From NCBI RefSeq assembly GCF_019449565.1, contig NZ_JAGRPM010000065.1, positions 1 through 64,000 of the forward strand: a stretch of DNA of 64,000 nucleotides, written 5' to 3'. A program made the translations under genes and the position numbers. The number at the start of each line of letters is the position of its first letter. The first letter of the stretch is position 1. Below, piece after piece: positions 21,357 to 31,783 of the stretch. The notes under the pieces were generated by a model. The model did no database searches. It was not told the origin of the DNA and saw nothing but the letters and a program-made list of their open reading frames with translations. Origin of the DNA: Rhodoblastus sp. Its GTDB lineage: Bacteria; Pseudomonadota; Alphaproteobacteria; Rhizobiales; Beijerinckiaceae.

Positions 21357-21734
21357 TCAAGTTAACGAGGCGATCAGCGCGTCATAGCCGGCTTTGTCAA
21401 GCAGGCCGGACAATTCGCCCGCATCCGCGATCTTGATCTTGAAGAACCAACCCTTGCCGTGCGGGTCCTCATTCACCAGCGCCGGGTTGTCGGCCAGTTC
21501 GTCATTCACCGCGACGATTTCGCCAGCGACGGGCGCATAGACCTCGCTCGCGGCCTTGACGCTCTCGACCACCGCCGCCTGCTCGCCCTGTTTGCGCGCG
21601 ACGCCAATCTCCGGCAGTTCGACAAAAACCACGTCGCCAAGCTGGCCCTGGGCGAAATCGGTGATCCCGACCAGGCCGGCGTCCCCTTCGACGACAATAT
21701 ATTCGTGATCCTTGGTGAAAAGCGTTTCGGACAT
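21357..21734 (-). CDS. gcvH: Glycine cleavage system H protein
   Basis: A 125-aa lipoyl carrier protein of the glycine cleavage complex. The lipoylated Lys is in the VESVKAASEVYAP context near residue 60. Full length for the family. It is 15 bp downstream of gcvT. gcvP, usually next in alphaproteobacteria, is not in this window. Confidence 0.96.
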   Translation of the reverse strand: MSETLFTKDHEYIVVEGDAGLVGITDFAQGQLGDVVFVELPEIGVARKQGEQAAVVESVKAASEVYAPVAGEIVAVNDELADNPALVNEDPHGKGWFFKIKIADAGELSGLLDKAGYDALIASLT

Positions 21735-21749
21735 GAAGGACTCCGGCGA

Positions 21750-22886
21750 TCAGGCTTGAGCGGGACGATAATAGCGATTGGGGACGAAAGGCGTCGCAAC
21801 GACCCGCGCCGGCAGCGGCTTTCCGCGCACGATCAGGTTCACGAGCGTCTTTTCCAGCGCGAAAGCGGGCGGCAGATAGCCCATGGCGATCGGGCGGCCG
21901 AGCGAAGGCGCGAAGCCGCCCGAGGTCACGCGGCCGATCACGACTCCGTCGGCATTGGCGATTTCGGCGCCTTCGCGCGCCGGCGCCCTGCCTTCGAGCA
22001 GCAATCCGACGCGCATGCGCGTCAGGCCGCCGGCCAATTCCTTCTTGATGCGGGCCGCGCCGGGAAAGCCGCCTTCCTCGCGGCGGCGCTTCGAAATCGA
22101 CCAGGTGAGCCCAGCCTCGATCGGGCTGGTCGTCGTGTCGATGTCATGGCCGTAGAGGCAGAGCCCCGCTTCGAGCCGCAGCGAATCGCGCGCACCGAGG
22201 CCAACAGGCTCGACATCCTCCTCCAGCAGCAAGGCGTCGGCGAAGGGACGGGCGGCGTCGGCGGGGAGCGAAATCTCGAATCCGTCCTCGCCGGTATAGC
22301 CGGAGCGCGAGACATACAGTTCGAAGCCGCGCCAGACGAAAGCGCCCTGCGACATGAAGGCGAGCACGGACACGCCGGGAAGATAACGCTCAAGTACGGC
22401 GGCCGCCGCCGGACCCTGCAGGGCGAGCAGGGCGCGGTCTTCCAGAATGTCCAGGCGCAGCTCGGGCAGTTTGGTGCGCAAATGCGCAAAATCGGCGGCC
22501 TTGCAGGCCGCGTTGACGACGAGAAATAGCCGCTCGCCTTTCGCGTCCGGCGCCAGACGCGTGATCATCAGATCGTCGAGAATGCCGCCCTGTTCATTGG
22601 TGAACTGGCTGTAGCGGATGCGCCCCGCCTCGAGCGCGAGCAGGTCGCCCGGCACAAGGCTTTCCAGCTTCCGCGCGGCGTCGCGGCCCGAGAGGAAGGC
22701 CTGGCCCATATGCGACACGTCGAACAACCCCGCCTTGGCGCGGGTGAACAAATGCTCGGCCAGCACGCCCTTGCTATAGTTCACGGGCAAGGCGTAGCCG
22801 GCGAATTCCACCATGCGGCCGCCGAGCGCGATATGGCGGGCGTAGAGCGGCGTGCGGGCGGGGGCCTGTTCAAGTTCCGAATTCAT
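21750..22886 (-). CDS. gcvT: Aminomethyltransferase (glycine cleavage T protein)
   Basis: A 378-aa T protein, which transfers the aminomethyl carbon from lipoyl-H protein to tetrahydrofolate. It has the N-terminal region with LFDVSHMGQ near 53, GYTGEDGFEI near 192, DSLRLEAGLCLYG near 238, and the C-terminal beta-barrel with VTSGGFAPSLGR near 318. No glycine riboswitch is visible in the short upstream region. Operon with gcvH. Confidence 0.96.
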   Translation of the reverse strand: MNSELEQAPARTPLYARHIALGGRMVEFAGYALPVNYSKGVLAEHLFTRAKAGLFDVSHMGQAFLSGRDAARKLESLVPGDLLALEAGRIRYSQFTNEQGGILDDLMITRLAPDAKGERLFLVVNAACKAADFAHLRTKLPELRLDILEDRALLALQGPAAAAVLERYLPGVSVLAFMSQGAFVWRGFELYVSRSGYTGEDGFEISLPADAARPFADALLLEEDVEPVGLGARDSLRLEAGLCLYGHDIDTTTSPIEAGLTWSISKRRREEGGFPGAARIKKELAGGLTRMRVGLLLEGRAPAREGAEIANADGVVIGRVTSGGFAPSLGRPIAMGYLPPAFALEKTLVNLIVRGKPLPARVVATPFVPNRYYRPAQA

Positions 22887-22963
22887 GCGCCCTCCAGCAG
22901 ATATCGCCGCGAGTCGAGGCCGGAGCGAAGGCGATTCGCCGCTCCGCGCGAAAACCCTGCCGA

Positions 22964-23497
22964 TCAGGGCAGTTTTTCAAAAGCGTCCTTGAAGCCATTG
23001 AGCGCCAACGGAATGCCGATGCCTTCCTCCGGCGTCTGGAAGATGATGAAGGTCGCCGTTGTCCCGGCGCGCATCTGCTCCAGCAGCTTGTCTTCCATCA
23101 CGACTTCGGCGATGCAGCCGGAGGGCAGGCAGCGCACGAAGCCGGCGCGACCGATATCGGCCTGGTCGATCTTCAGGCCGAGGCCGGAGGGAAGCAGCAC
23201 GCCCAGCGGCGCGATGACGCGCAGCAGCTTGCTCTTGCCGTCAGCCGTCTTCAGCACGATCACGACCAGATTGACATTGGGCTTGTCCTCGGCGGCGACG
23301 CTCTGCATCAGCGCGCATTGTTCGCGCGCAGCGCCCGGCGGGGTCTCGCAGCGCATTTCCCAATCGCCATTTTTGGACTTGACCACGCCCTGCGCGGCGG
23401 CGGGCGCAACGCCGAAGCCGGCGCTCAGCAGAATGGCGAAAAGAATCGCGTAAAGAAACTTGCCGGCTGTTTTCGAGCCATTGCCGTGGGACGCCAT
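22964..23497 (-). CDS. IalB-like exported protein (invasion-associated locus B family)
   Basis: A 177-aa secreted protein. It has an N-terminal signal peptide (FLYAILFAILLSAGFG, AAA-Q cleavage), then the IalB-family pattern NGDWEMRCE...EQCALMQ near 45-65 and RCLPSGCIAEVVME near 122, with paired cysteines probably forming disulfides in the periplasm. In environmental alphaproteobacteria this family is common and not tied to virulence. Divergent from ctaC. Confidence 0.88.
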   Translation of the reverse strand: MASHGNGSKTAGKFLYAILFAILLSAGFGVAPAAAQGVVKSKNGDWEMRCETPPGAAREQCALMQSVAAEDKPNVNLVVIVLKTADGKSKLLRVIAPLGVLLPSGLGLKIDQADIGRAGFVRCLPSGCIAEVVMEDKLLEQMRAGTTATFIIFQTPEEGIGIPLALNGFKDAFEKLP

Positions 23498-23816
23498 AAT
23501 TCCTCCGATTTGCCTCGGGGGGCGCCCGCGATACCGCTAAACCGCCGCTCTGGCCCCGATTTCGCCTGATTTTCCCACACGGCGCGAAATCCGTCCCGCG
23601 CGAGAAAATCGGGCAGGACAGGCCTATCAAAAGAGCCGCGCCTGTCAAGCGCGGAGCGCCAAACGACGCATCATTGCGGCGAAAGCTTGGCGGGAGGATG
23701 GAAGGCGTATTGATCTGCGTCAAACTTTGTGTTTCGCTGGGTCCAAATAAGAAGCCGTCCAGCGAGACGGGACAACGCTGATCGGGCGATCGCGTTCCTG
23801 GGAGTAAAAATAGACA
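23498..23816. other. Divergent intergenic region between ialB-like gene and ctaC
   Basis: This 319-bp region carries promoters for two divergent genes. It contains the FNR/FixK-type box listed separately. I see no additional coding sequence in it. Confidence 0.6.
23710..23723. promoter_or_regulatory. FNR/FixK-type binding site upstream of ctaC
   Basis: TTGATCTGCGTCAA is a 13/14 match to the palindromic consensus TTGAT-N4-ATCAA of the FNR/FixK family. It is centred about 100 bp upstream of the ctaC start, so it could regulate the aa3 oxidase operon by oxygen. Whether it activates or represses depends on the transcription start, which is not visible. Confidence 0.6.
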
Positions 23817-24794
23817 ATGCGCAAGGCGAATTTGCGGCCCGGCGACGCGCCGGCGGTATCAGCTCTTTGGCCCACGGGCCGCCTTTGGGCTTTCGGGCCC
23901 ACGGCCCGCCGTGTGGCCTTCGCCCTTGGCTCCGCGCTCGCGGTTTTCCCGGGCGGCGCCTTCGCCGCGCAGGCCCCTGGCGACGGTTTTCCGGCCCCCG
24001 GCCAGATGGGCATGCAAGTGGCCAACACGCCGATCGCCGACGAGATTCACGCCTTCCACAACGACATTTTGCTCCCGATCACCATTGTCATCAGCCTCTT
24101 CGTGCTGGCCCTGCTGATCTATGTCGTATGGAAATTCAATGACAAGACCAATCCCAACCCCTCGCGCACCACGCATCACACCTTGCTGGAGGTCGCCTGG
24201 ACGGTTCTTCCGGTGCTAATTCTGGTCTTCATCGCCATTCCATCGTTCCGCCTGCTCGCGCATCAGCTGATCATTCCGCAGCCCGACGTGACGATCAAGG
24301 TGACCGGCAATCAATGGTACTGGTCCTACGCCTATCCCAAGGATCAGGGCGGCGGCTTCAGTTTTGATTCGCTGCTGATCCCCGACGACCAGATCGATCC
24401 GTCCAAGGGCCAGATTCGCCTGCTCTCGGTGGACAATGAGGCCGTGGTGCCCGTTGGCAAGAAGATCCGCGTCCAGGTCACCGCCTCCGACGTGATCCAC
24501 TCCTTCACGATCCCGTCCTTCGGCATCCGCATCGACGCCGTGCCGGGCCGTCTCAACGAGACCTGGTTCCAGGCCGAGCGCGTCGGCGTTTATTACGGCC
24601 AGTGCTCGAAGATCTGCGGCAAGGATCACGCCTTCATGCCGATCGCCTTCCGCGTGGTCAGCGAAAAGGACTATGCCGACTGGCTCGCGGGGGCGAAGAA
24701 GAAATTCGCAGCCGCCCCGGCGCATGACCAGTTCGCCGAGAATCAGGGCCCGAATCAAGGCCTGTGGAATCAAGCTGCGCAAGCCGCCCGCTGA
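23817..24794 (+). CDS. ctaC: Cytochrome c oxidase subunit II
   Basis: The 325-aa CuA-bearing subunit of aa3 oxidase. After a leader and two membrane helices (about 85-110 and 128-148) comes the periplasmic cupredoxin domain. QWYWSYAYP near 166 is the aromatic electron-entry patch. The CuA ligands are in DVIHSF near 226 and YGQCSKICGKDHAFM near 260. A linker and polar tail close the protein. It starts the cta operon; GGGAGT lies a little far (12 nt) from the ATG. Confidence 0.97.
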   Translation: MRKANLRPGDAPAVSALWPTGRLWAFGPTARRVAFALGSALAVFPGGAFAAQAPGDGFPAPGQMGMQVANTPIADEIHAFHNDILLPITIVISLFVLALLIYVVWKFNDKTNPNPSRTTHHTLLEVAWTVLPVLILVFIAIPSFRLLAHQLIIPQPDVTIKVTGNQWYWSYAYPKDQGGGFSFDSLLIPDDQIDPSKGQIRLLSVDNEAVVPVGKKIRVQVTASDVIHSFTIPSFGIRIDAVPGRLNETWFQAERVGVYYGQCSKICGKDHAFMPIAFRVVSEKDYADWLAGAKKKFAAAPAHDQFAENQGPNQGLWNQAAQAAR

Positions 24795-26537
<1,743 letters not shown>

Positions 26538-26604
26538 CCCGCGCGGGGCGCCCCAATGACCTTCCCGGGGCCTTCCCGAGAACCCGGAATGAAGTGAACA
26601 GCCG

Positions 26605-27549
26605 ATGAGTCTCGTCAGCGAAAGCGATCTCGGTCAGCAGAGCGATTTTGGATCGGCGGCTTCGGACGCCAGCCCTTCCGATTATGTCGCGCTGCTCAAG
26701 CCGCGCGTCATGTCGCTGTCCATCTTCACGGCCTTCGCCGGCATGCTGATGGCGCCCCATCCTGTCCATCCGATGATCGGCGCGATCGCGCTGCTGGCGA
26801 TCGCGGTTGGCGCCGGAGCCTCGGGCGCGCTCAACATGTGGTATGATTCCGACATCGATAGGTTGATGGCGCGTACCGCCAACCGGCCGATCCCCGCCGG
26901 ACGCATGGCGCGCGGCGAGGCTCTGGCTTTTGGCCTCGTGCTCTCCGCCTTCGCTGTCCTCACGCTCGGCCTCGCCGCCAACTGGCTCGCCGGCGGGCTG
27001 CTGGCCTTCACCATCTTCTATTATGTCGTCGTCTATACGATGTGGCTCAAGCGTTCGACGCCGCAGAACATCGTCATTGGCGGCGCGGCGGGCGCCCTGC
27101 CCCCGATGGTCGGCTATGCCGCCGCCGCCGGCTCGCTCGACCTGTCGAGCCTGCTGCTGTTCACGCTGATTTTCGTTTGGACGCCGCCGCATTTTTGGTC
27201 GTTGGCCCTGGTCAAGGCCGGGGATTACGGTCGCGCCGGCGTGCCGATGGCGCCGAATGTCTGGGGCCCGGACGCCACCCGTCTGCAAATCCTGCTTTAC
27301 TCGCTGCTGCTGGCGCCGATCGGCGCGCTGCCCTGGATTCTGGGCTACGCCGGCCCGGTCTATGGCGCGATCGCCTGCCTCGGCGGCTTAGGCATGATTC
27401 TTGGCGGATGGGCGGTGTTCTCACGCCGTGAGGGCGATCTGGCGCGAAAGACCGCAATGCGCAATTTCGGCTTCTCGATCCTCTATCTCTTCACGCTTTT
27501 CGCCGTCCTGGTGGTCGAGCGCCTGACGACGATCTGGCTGGGAGCCTAA
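26605..27549 (+). CDS. ctaB: Protoheme IX farnesyltransferase (heme O synthase)
   Basis: A 314-aa UbiA-family prenyltransferase that farnesylates heme b to heme o for the oxidase. The first Asp-rich motif NMWYDSDID lies near residue 77 and is followed by [11 protein letters not shown]. The second motif region is [11 protein letters not shown] near 192. Nine hydrophobic segments. Within the cta operon between ctaD and coxF. Confidence 0.96.
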   Translation: MSLVSESDLGQQSDFGSAASDASPSDYVALLKPRVMSLSIFTAFAGMLMAPHPVHPMIGAIALLAIAVGAGASGALNMWYDSDIDRLMARTANRPIPAGRMARGEALAFGLVLSAFAVLTLGLAANWLAGGLLAFTIFYYVVVYTMWLKRSTPQNIVIGGAAGALPPMVGYAAAAGSLDLSSLLLFTLIFVWTPPHFWSLALVKAGDYGRAGVPMAPNVWGPDATRLQILLYSLLLAPIGALPWILGYAGPVYGAIACLGGLGMILGGWAVFSRREGDLARKTAMRNFGFSILYLFTLFAVLVVERLTTIWLGA

Positions 27550-27552
27550 GCC

Positions 27553-27714
27553 ATGCCGACGCAAATCCTCTACAAGCCTCTCACGCCCGAGCAGGAAAAG
27601 CGCCGCCGCCAGCGCAACATCGCCATTGCGCTTTCCGTCGCGGCTCTGGTGGCGATCTTCTACGCCATCACCCTCGTGCGCCTCGGCTCCAATGTCTTCC
27701 TGCGGCCGGACTGA
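27553..27714 (+). CDS. CoxF-like small membrane protein
   Basis: A 53-aa protein starting 3 bp after ctaB and ending 3 bp before ctaG. It has a basic N-terminal part (EKRRRQRN) followed by one membrane helix (residues about 22-42) and a short tail. Small proteins of this shape occupy the same position in many alphaproteobacterial cta operons (CoxF). Likely an assembly or stability factor of the oxidase; no biochemical role is known to me. Confidence 0.85.
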   Translation: MPTQILYKPLTPEQEKRRRQRNIAIALSVAALVAIFYAITLVRLGSNVFLRPD

Positions 27715-27717
27715 GCC

Positions 27718-28347
27718 ATGAACGCGAAGCCGAGCCAGAACAAAGCGTCAGGCGCGCAGCGGAAAACCGCCGCGGCGCATAGAACTGCCGCGGCGCTTGC
27801 CGTTGTTGCGGGCCTGATGCTTGGCGCGAGTTTCGCCGCCGTGCCGCTTTATCGCTTGTTCTGCGCCGCGACCGGCTATGGCGGCACGACGCAATCGGCC
27901 TCCAGCGCCCCCAACGAGCGCGGCGCACGGAAAATCGCGGTGCGCTTCGACGCTAATGTCGCGCCCGGCCTCGCCTGGCGCTTCGAGCCGGAAACGCCGG
28001 AAATTCTGCTGCGCCCGGGGGAGACCGCCACGGTCTTTTTCCGCGCCGTGAACCTGTCCGACCGCGCCACCGAAGGCGTGGCGCGCTTCAATGTCGCGCC
28101 GGATCAGGCCGGCGCCTGGTTCGACAAGCTGAAATGCTTCTGCTTCGACGGACAGAAGCTCGGGCCGCATGAAACCGCCGAATGGCCGGTGGTCTTTTTC
28201 CTGGATCCGAAACTGGAGCAGGACGAGACCATGGCGGCCGTCGACGCGATCACTTTGTCCTACACATTTTTCGCGCCTCCGGGCGCCAAGAAAAACGCAG
28301 AGACCACCGGGGCGGCCGACATCGCGGTCATTCCCGGCAAGAGCTGA
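27718..28347 (+). CDS. ctaG: Cytochrome c oxidase assembly protein CtaG (Cox11)
   Basis: A 209-aa copper chaperone that delivers Cu to the CuB site of subunit I. One N-terminal membrane helix ends in PLYRLFCAATGYGGT, the family signature with a conserved Cys. The copper-binding motif KCFCF lies near residue 139 in the periplasmic domain. Located between coxF and ctaE. Confidence 0.96.
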   Translation: MNAKPSQNKASGAQRKTAAAHRTAAALAVVAGLMLGASFAAVPLYRLFCAATGYGGTTQSASSAPNERGARKIAVRFDANVAPGLAWRFEPETPEILLRPGETATVFFRAVNLSDRATEGVARFNVAPDQAGAWFDKLKCFCFDGQKLGPHETAEWPVVFFLDPKLEQDETMAAVDAITLSYTFFAPPGAKKNAETTGAADIAVIPGKS

Positions 28348-28420
28348 TCAAGAGCTGATCCGCCGGGGAGACCGGCGCAGAACAAGGCCCGGCCAAGCCG
28401 GGCGCGAGGAGGAAATGCAC

Positions 28421-29290
28421 ATGGCCGACGGTCACGCCAAGCCAAATCACGACTACCATCTCGTGGCGCCGAGCCCATGGCCGCTGCTCGCTTCGATCTT
28501 TGCCTTCCTGACCGCAGTCGGCCTCATCTTCTGGATGAAACATCTCGAATTGGGCGGGCTCAAGCTCGGCAGCATGATGTTCGGCGCCGGCATGATCGGC
28601 CTGCTCGCCGTTGTCGCCTTCTGGTGGACCGATGTGGTCAAGGAGGCCGAGAGCGGCGACCATACCTTGGTAGTCCAGCTCAGCCACCGCTACGGCATGA
28701 CCCTGTTCATCGCCTCGGAAGTGATGTTCTTCGTCGCCTGGTTCTGGGCCTTTTTCGACGCCAGCCTCTTCACCAACGAGGCTATTCAATATGCCCGCGT
28801 CGCCTTCACCGGCGGGCATTGGCCGCCCAAGGGCATCGAAGCGATCGACCCCTGGCACCTGCCGCTGATCAACACGCTGATCCTGTTGACCTCCGGCACC
28901 ACGGTGACCTGGGCCCATCACGCCTTGCTGGAAAACGACCGCGAGGGGCTGAAAAAGGGCCTCGCCGCGACCATCCTGCTCGGCCTGCTGTTCACCTCGA
29001 TCCAAGCCTATGAATATATCCACGCGCCCTTCGGCTTCAAAGACTCGATCTATGGCGCGACCTTCTTCATGGCCACCGGATTCCACGGCTTCCATGTGAT
29101 CGTCGGCACGATCTTCCTGATCGTCTGCCTCATCCGCGCGACCGCCGGGCAGTTCACGCCGAAGCAGCATCTCGGCTTCGAATTCGCCGCCTGGTACTGG
29201 CATTTCGTGGACGTGGTCTGGCTGTTCCTGTTCTCCGCCATCTATGTCTGGGGCTCCTGGGGCGCGGTGATGGAAGCCAGTCCGGGCTGA
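28421..29290 (+). CDS. ctaE: Cytochrome c oxidase subunit III
   Basis: A 289-aa, seven-helix subunit III. Family landmarks are HDYHLVAPSPWPL at the start, the conserved SEVMFFVAWFWAFF in helix 3, TVTWAHHALL and FHGFHVIVGT. The GAGGAGGAA ribosome site fits the ATG at 28421 best, although an ATG two codons earlier is possible. A strong terminator follows at 29311. Confidence 0.97.
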   Translation: MADGHAKPNHDYHLVAPSPWPLLASIFAFLTAVGLIFWMKHLELGGLKLGSMMFGAGMIGLLAVVAFWWTDVVKEAESGDHTLVVQLSHRYGMTLFIASEVMFFVAWFWAFFDASLFTNEAIQYARVAFTGGHWPPKGIEAIDPWHLPLINTLILLTSGTTVTWAHHALLENDREGLKKGLAATILLGLLFTSIQAYEYIHAPFGFKDSIYGATFFMATGFHGFHVIVGTIFLIVCLIRATAGQFTPKQHLGFEFAAWYWHFVDVVWLFLFSAIYVWGSWGAVMEASPG

Positions 29291-29310
29291 ACACGCCCCC
29301 TCGGATTTCC

Positions 29311-29346
29311 ACCGGCCCGAACCTGTTTCGGGCCGGTTTGTTTTTA
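29311..29346 (+). terminator. Rho-independent terminator after ctaE
   Basis: An 11-bp perfect stem (ACCGGCCCGAA / TTCGGGCCGGT) with a 5-nt loop, then TTGTTTTTA. It sits 20 bp after the ctaE stop, so DUF983 and SURF1 are probably expressed partly by read-through or from their own promoter. Confidence 0.85.
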
Positions 29347-29393
29347 TAAGGCGCCATTGTGCTAGACTGGCGCGCTCGCCGCCGCAGGACGCC

Positions 29394-29756
29394 ATGCCCC
29401 AGACAGCTTTTCCGGCCAAGGCCGCCCTCACCAGCAAATGCCCGCGTTGCGGAAAGGGCAAATTATTCGACGGCTTCCTGACGCTGGCCCCCCGCTGCGA
29501 GTCCTGCGGCCTCGACTATTCCTTCGCCGATGCAGGCGACGGCCCTGCCGTTTTCGTCACCTTGCTCGCGGGCTTTGTGGTGCTGGGCCTCGCTCTATGG
29601 GTCGAGCTGACCTATGAGCCGCCATTCTGGCTCCATCTGGTCATTTTTTTCCCGCTGACGATCATTGTCTGCCTCGGCATGTTGCGCCCCCTGAAAAGCT
29701 TCATGGTCGCCGCGCAATATCATCACAAGGCCGAGGAAGGCCGGCTGAAGGACTGA
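29394..29756 (+). CDS. DUF983 family membrane protein
   Basis: A 120-aa protein with an N-terminal zinc-ribbon-like part (CPRCGKG near 17 and CESCGLDYS near 36) followed by two membrane helices (about 53-71 and 80-97). This architecture and the place between ctaE and SURF1 are characteristic of DUF983. Function is not established; context suggests oxidase assembly. Confidence 0.9.
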   Translation: MPQTAFPAKAALTSKCPRCGKGKLFDGFLTLAPRCESCGLDYSFADAGDGPAVFVTLLAGFVVLGLALWVELTYEPPFWLHLVIFFPLTIIVCLGMLRPLKSFMVAAQYHHKAEEGRLKD

Positions 29757-29765
29757 AGCGCCAAT

Positions 29766-30509
29766 ATGGGCCTGCTGCGCCGCCACTTCGTTCTGCTGCT
29801 CTGCGTGGTTCTGGGCGTCGGCCTATGCTCTGGCCTCGGGTTCTGGCAATTGCATCGCCTCGCCTGGAAAGAGGGCCTGCTGGCGCAGATCGCCGCGCGC
29901 CGCGACGCCCCGCCCGCGCCGCCGCCGCCCCGCGCCGACTGGGCCGGCCTCAATCCTGACGATTATGACTACCGCCCCGTGACCCTTCGCGGACTGTTCG
30001 ATCACGCGAAGGAATCCTATCTCTTCCGCGCCAGCGCCACCGGCGCGGCAGGCGGCGGCCCTGGCTATGAGGTCGTCACGCCGCTGCGTCTCGATGGCGG
30101 CGGCGTCGTTTTCGTCAATCGCGGCTTCGTCCCGGCCGAACTGAAAGATCCCGCAGCGCGCGCGATGGGGCAGATCGCCGGGGAGACGCTGGTGACCGGC
30201 CTGATGCGGCGACCCGAGAGCCGCAACTCATTCACCCCGCCCGACGAGCCGGCGAAAAATCTGTGGTTCACCCGAGACCCTTCGGCTGTCGCCGCGCATT
30301 GGGGCCTGACCGACGCCGCCCCCTTCACCGTCGACGCCGATTCGACGCCCAATCCCGGCGGCTGGCCGAAAGGCGGCGCGACGGTAATGACGATTCCCAA
30401 CAACCATTTGTCCTATGCGCTGACCTGGTTCGCGCTCGCCGCCACGCTCGGCGCCGTCGCTGGAGTCTATGTCTGGCGGCGAGAAACGACAGGGCGCGAG
30501 GCGAGCTGA
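29766..30509 (+). CDS. SURF1 family cytochrome oxidase assembly protein
   Basis: A 247-aa SURF1/Shy1 protein implicated in heme a insertion into subunit I. It has two terminal membrane helices: one near residues 8-26 ending in GFWQLHRLAWK, and one near 214-236 after NNHLSYALTWF. The periplasmic domain between them contains GYEVVTPL and VNRGFVP. Follows the DUF983 gene by 9 bp. Confidence 0.93.
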   Translation: MGLLRRHFVLLLCVVLGVGLCSGLGFWQLHRLAWKEGLLAQIAARRDAPPAPPPPRADWAGLNPDDYDYRPVTLRGLFDHAKESYLFRASATGAAGGGPGYEVVTPLRLDGGGVVFVNRGFVPAELKDPAARAMGQIAGETLVTGLMRRPESRNSFTPPDEPAKNLWFTRDPSAVAAHWGLTDAAPFTVDADSTPNPGGWPKGGATVMTIPNNHLSYALTWFALAATLGAVAGVYVWRRETTGREAS

Positions 30510-30642
30510 GCGGCGTCAGAAGGCCGAGCCACTTTGCGCCAGCGCGGCTCATGCTGCGCAACAACATCAATCCTGTTGCGGCGCTCGATGACACCTCATC
30601 CGCCTGCGGATAGTGTCCTCCAAACCAAAAATTGGGGTCGCC

Positions 30643-30975
30643 ATGCCGCTGTTCTCGTTTGAGATTGCTGAAGCTGGAAAGCCGCCTTTTGTCGCGCGGA
30701 CTCAATCCTTGCCCGATATTCGCGCGGCCTGGTGCAAGGTCGAGGCTCTGGCGCTCACTGTCGGGAATCGCAGCGGCGCCTCCATTCGGGTCAAGAACGC
30801 CGAGGGCGGCATCGTCATTCTTACCGGCGTCGCCACAGCGCTCGCCATGATTGAAAAATGCAGCCGCCCGGACTGCCCTCTGAAGCGCAGAAAGGGTGCG
30901 TCGGCGAAACTCTCCCCGATGCGCACGCAGCCCGCATATTGGCGCCGCCCCGATCAGAAAGCGCCGACGCTCTGA
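30643..30975 (+). CDS. Small protein of unknown function, DUF6894-like
   Basis: A 110-aa protein, starting MPLFSFEI from the ATG at 30643 (GGGG upstream); a GTG at 30613 is an alternative. The pattern of an initial beta strand, then LPDIRAAWCKVEALA and a C-terminal GASIRVKNAEGGIV, recalls the small DUF6894 proteins common in Hyphomicrobiales; this is a resemblance, not a firm match. Two cysteines (near 70-75) lie in a basic tail. Function unknown. Confidence 0.55.
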   Translation: MPLFSFEIAEAGKPPFVARTQSLPDIRAAWCKVEALALTVGNRSGASIRVKNAEGGIVILTGVATALAMIEKCSRPDCPLKRRKGASAKLSPMRTQPAYWRRPDQKAPTL

Positions 30976-31001
30976 CGAAAGTGCGACGCCCAAAAGAAGC
31001 A

Positions 31002-31526
31002 ATGAAAAAGCAGCTCTTCCTGCTCCGGCACGCCAAGTCATCGTGGAAGGATCTATCACTCGCGGATCACGACCGCCCGTTGAACAAGCGCGGGCGCAAG
31101 GCCGCCGCAGCGATCCGGCGGCTGATTCGATCCGAGCGGATAAGCCCGGAACTCATATGCGTGTCCAGCGCACTGCGAACCCTGCAGACGCTTGAGGCGC
31201 TCCAGCCGTGGGATGAACAGCCAGAGGTGGAGGTCACGGACGCGCTCTATCTGGCGCCGGCGCCGCAAATTCTGGAGCGGTTGCGCAAAATACCGGAATC
31301 GACGCGCGCCGTTCTCGTGATCGGACATAATCCCGGCCTGCAGGAGTTGGCCGTCCTCCTCGTCGGCGGGGATGACCATGTGGCCGAGGATGCGCTCCCA
31401 CGGCGCCTGGCCGACTCGTTTCCGACCGGGGCTTTGGCGGAATTCGCCCTGGATTGTTCGTGGTCGCGAATTAGTCGCGGATCGGGACGGCTGACGCTCT
31501 TCGTCACGCCCCGAGAGCTGGAATAG
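31002..31526 (+). CDS. SixA-like histidine phosphatase
   Basis: A 174-aa histidine phosphatase of the SixA type. The catalytic motif LLRHAKSSW is at residues 7-15, DRPLNKRG near 24, SSALRTLQT near 55 and the second catalytic His in VIGHNPGLQEL near 103. SixA dephosphorylates a phosphohistidine in E. coli; the substrate here is unknown. Starts 26 bp after the small gene before it. Confidence 0.88.
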   Translation: MKKQLFLLRHAKSSWKDLSLADHDRPLNKRGRKAAAAIRRLIRSERISPELICVSSALRTLQTLEALQPWDEQPEVEVTDALYLAPAPQILERLRKIPESTRAVLVIGHNPGLQELAVLLVGGDDHVAEDALPRRLADSFPTGALAEFALDCSWSRISRGSGRLTLFVTPRELE

Positions 31527-31571
31527 GCGTCCTCCAGCCGCAAGTTTTAATATGCGATCCTGCCTGTCCGG

Positions 31572-31601
31572 TTGACGCAGACACACACTATTTGACGCAG
31601 A
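31572..31601. repeat. 10-bp direct repeat, 20-bp period
   Basis: TTGACGCAGA occurs at 31572-31581 and again at 31592-31601, exactly two helical turns apart. Each copy equals the left ten bases of an FNR/FixK-type box (TTGAC-GCAG-A...), but neither has the matching right half. Could be a pair of operator half-sites, or coincidence. Confidence 0.4.
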
Positions 31602-31619
31602 TGCTTGCAATATAAAGAG

Positions 31620-31783
31620 GGGCTGACGCGCTCGATGCGATGACGGCCTTCGGCTCGAAGCCGACCTTCGTGATCGGGCCGTGGTCGTTGTATCGTGAGC
31701 CAAATTTCGTTCGACAATTTTTTCCGGCGGCGATGCGCTTGGTTTCTCCACTCGCTTTAGCGTACGGTAAGCACCGAGCCTAG
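31620..31783 (+). pseudogene. Possible C-terminal remnant of a short-chain dehydrogenase
   Basis: A frame opened just after an in-frame TAA encodes about 54 residues with protein-like composition (ADALDAMTAFGSKPTFVIGP and onwards) and ends at TAG 31783. The arrangement Ala/Leu-rich helix, then KPTFVIGP, then a basic hydrophobic tail recalls the C-terminal end of some SDR oxidoreductases. No Rossmann motif or start region is present. It may instead be chance or a short unknown ORF from the ATG at 31640. Confidence 0.25.
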
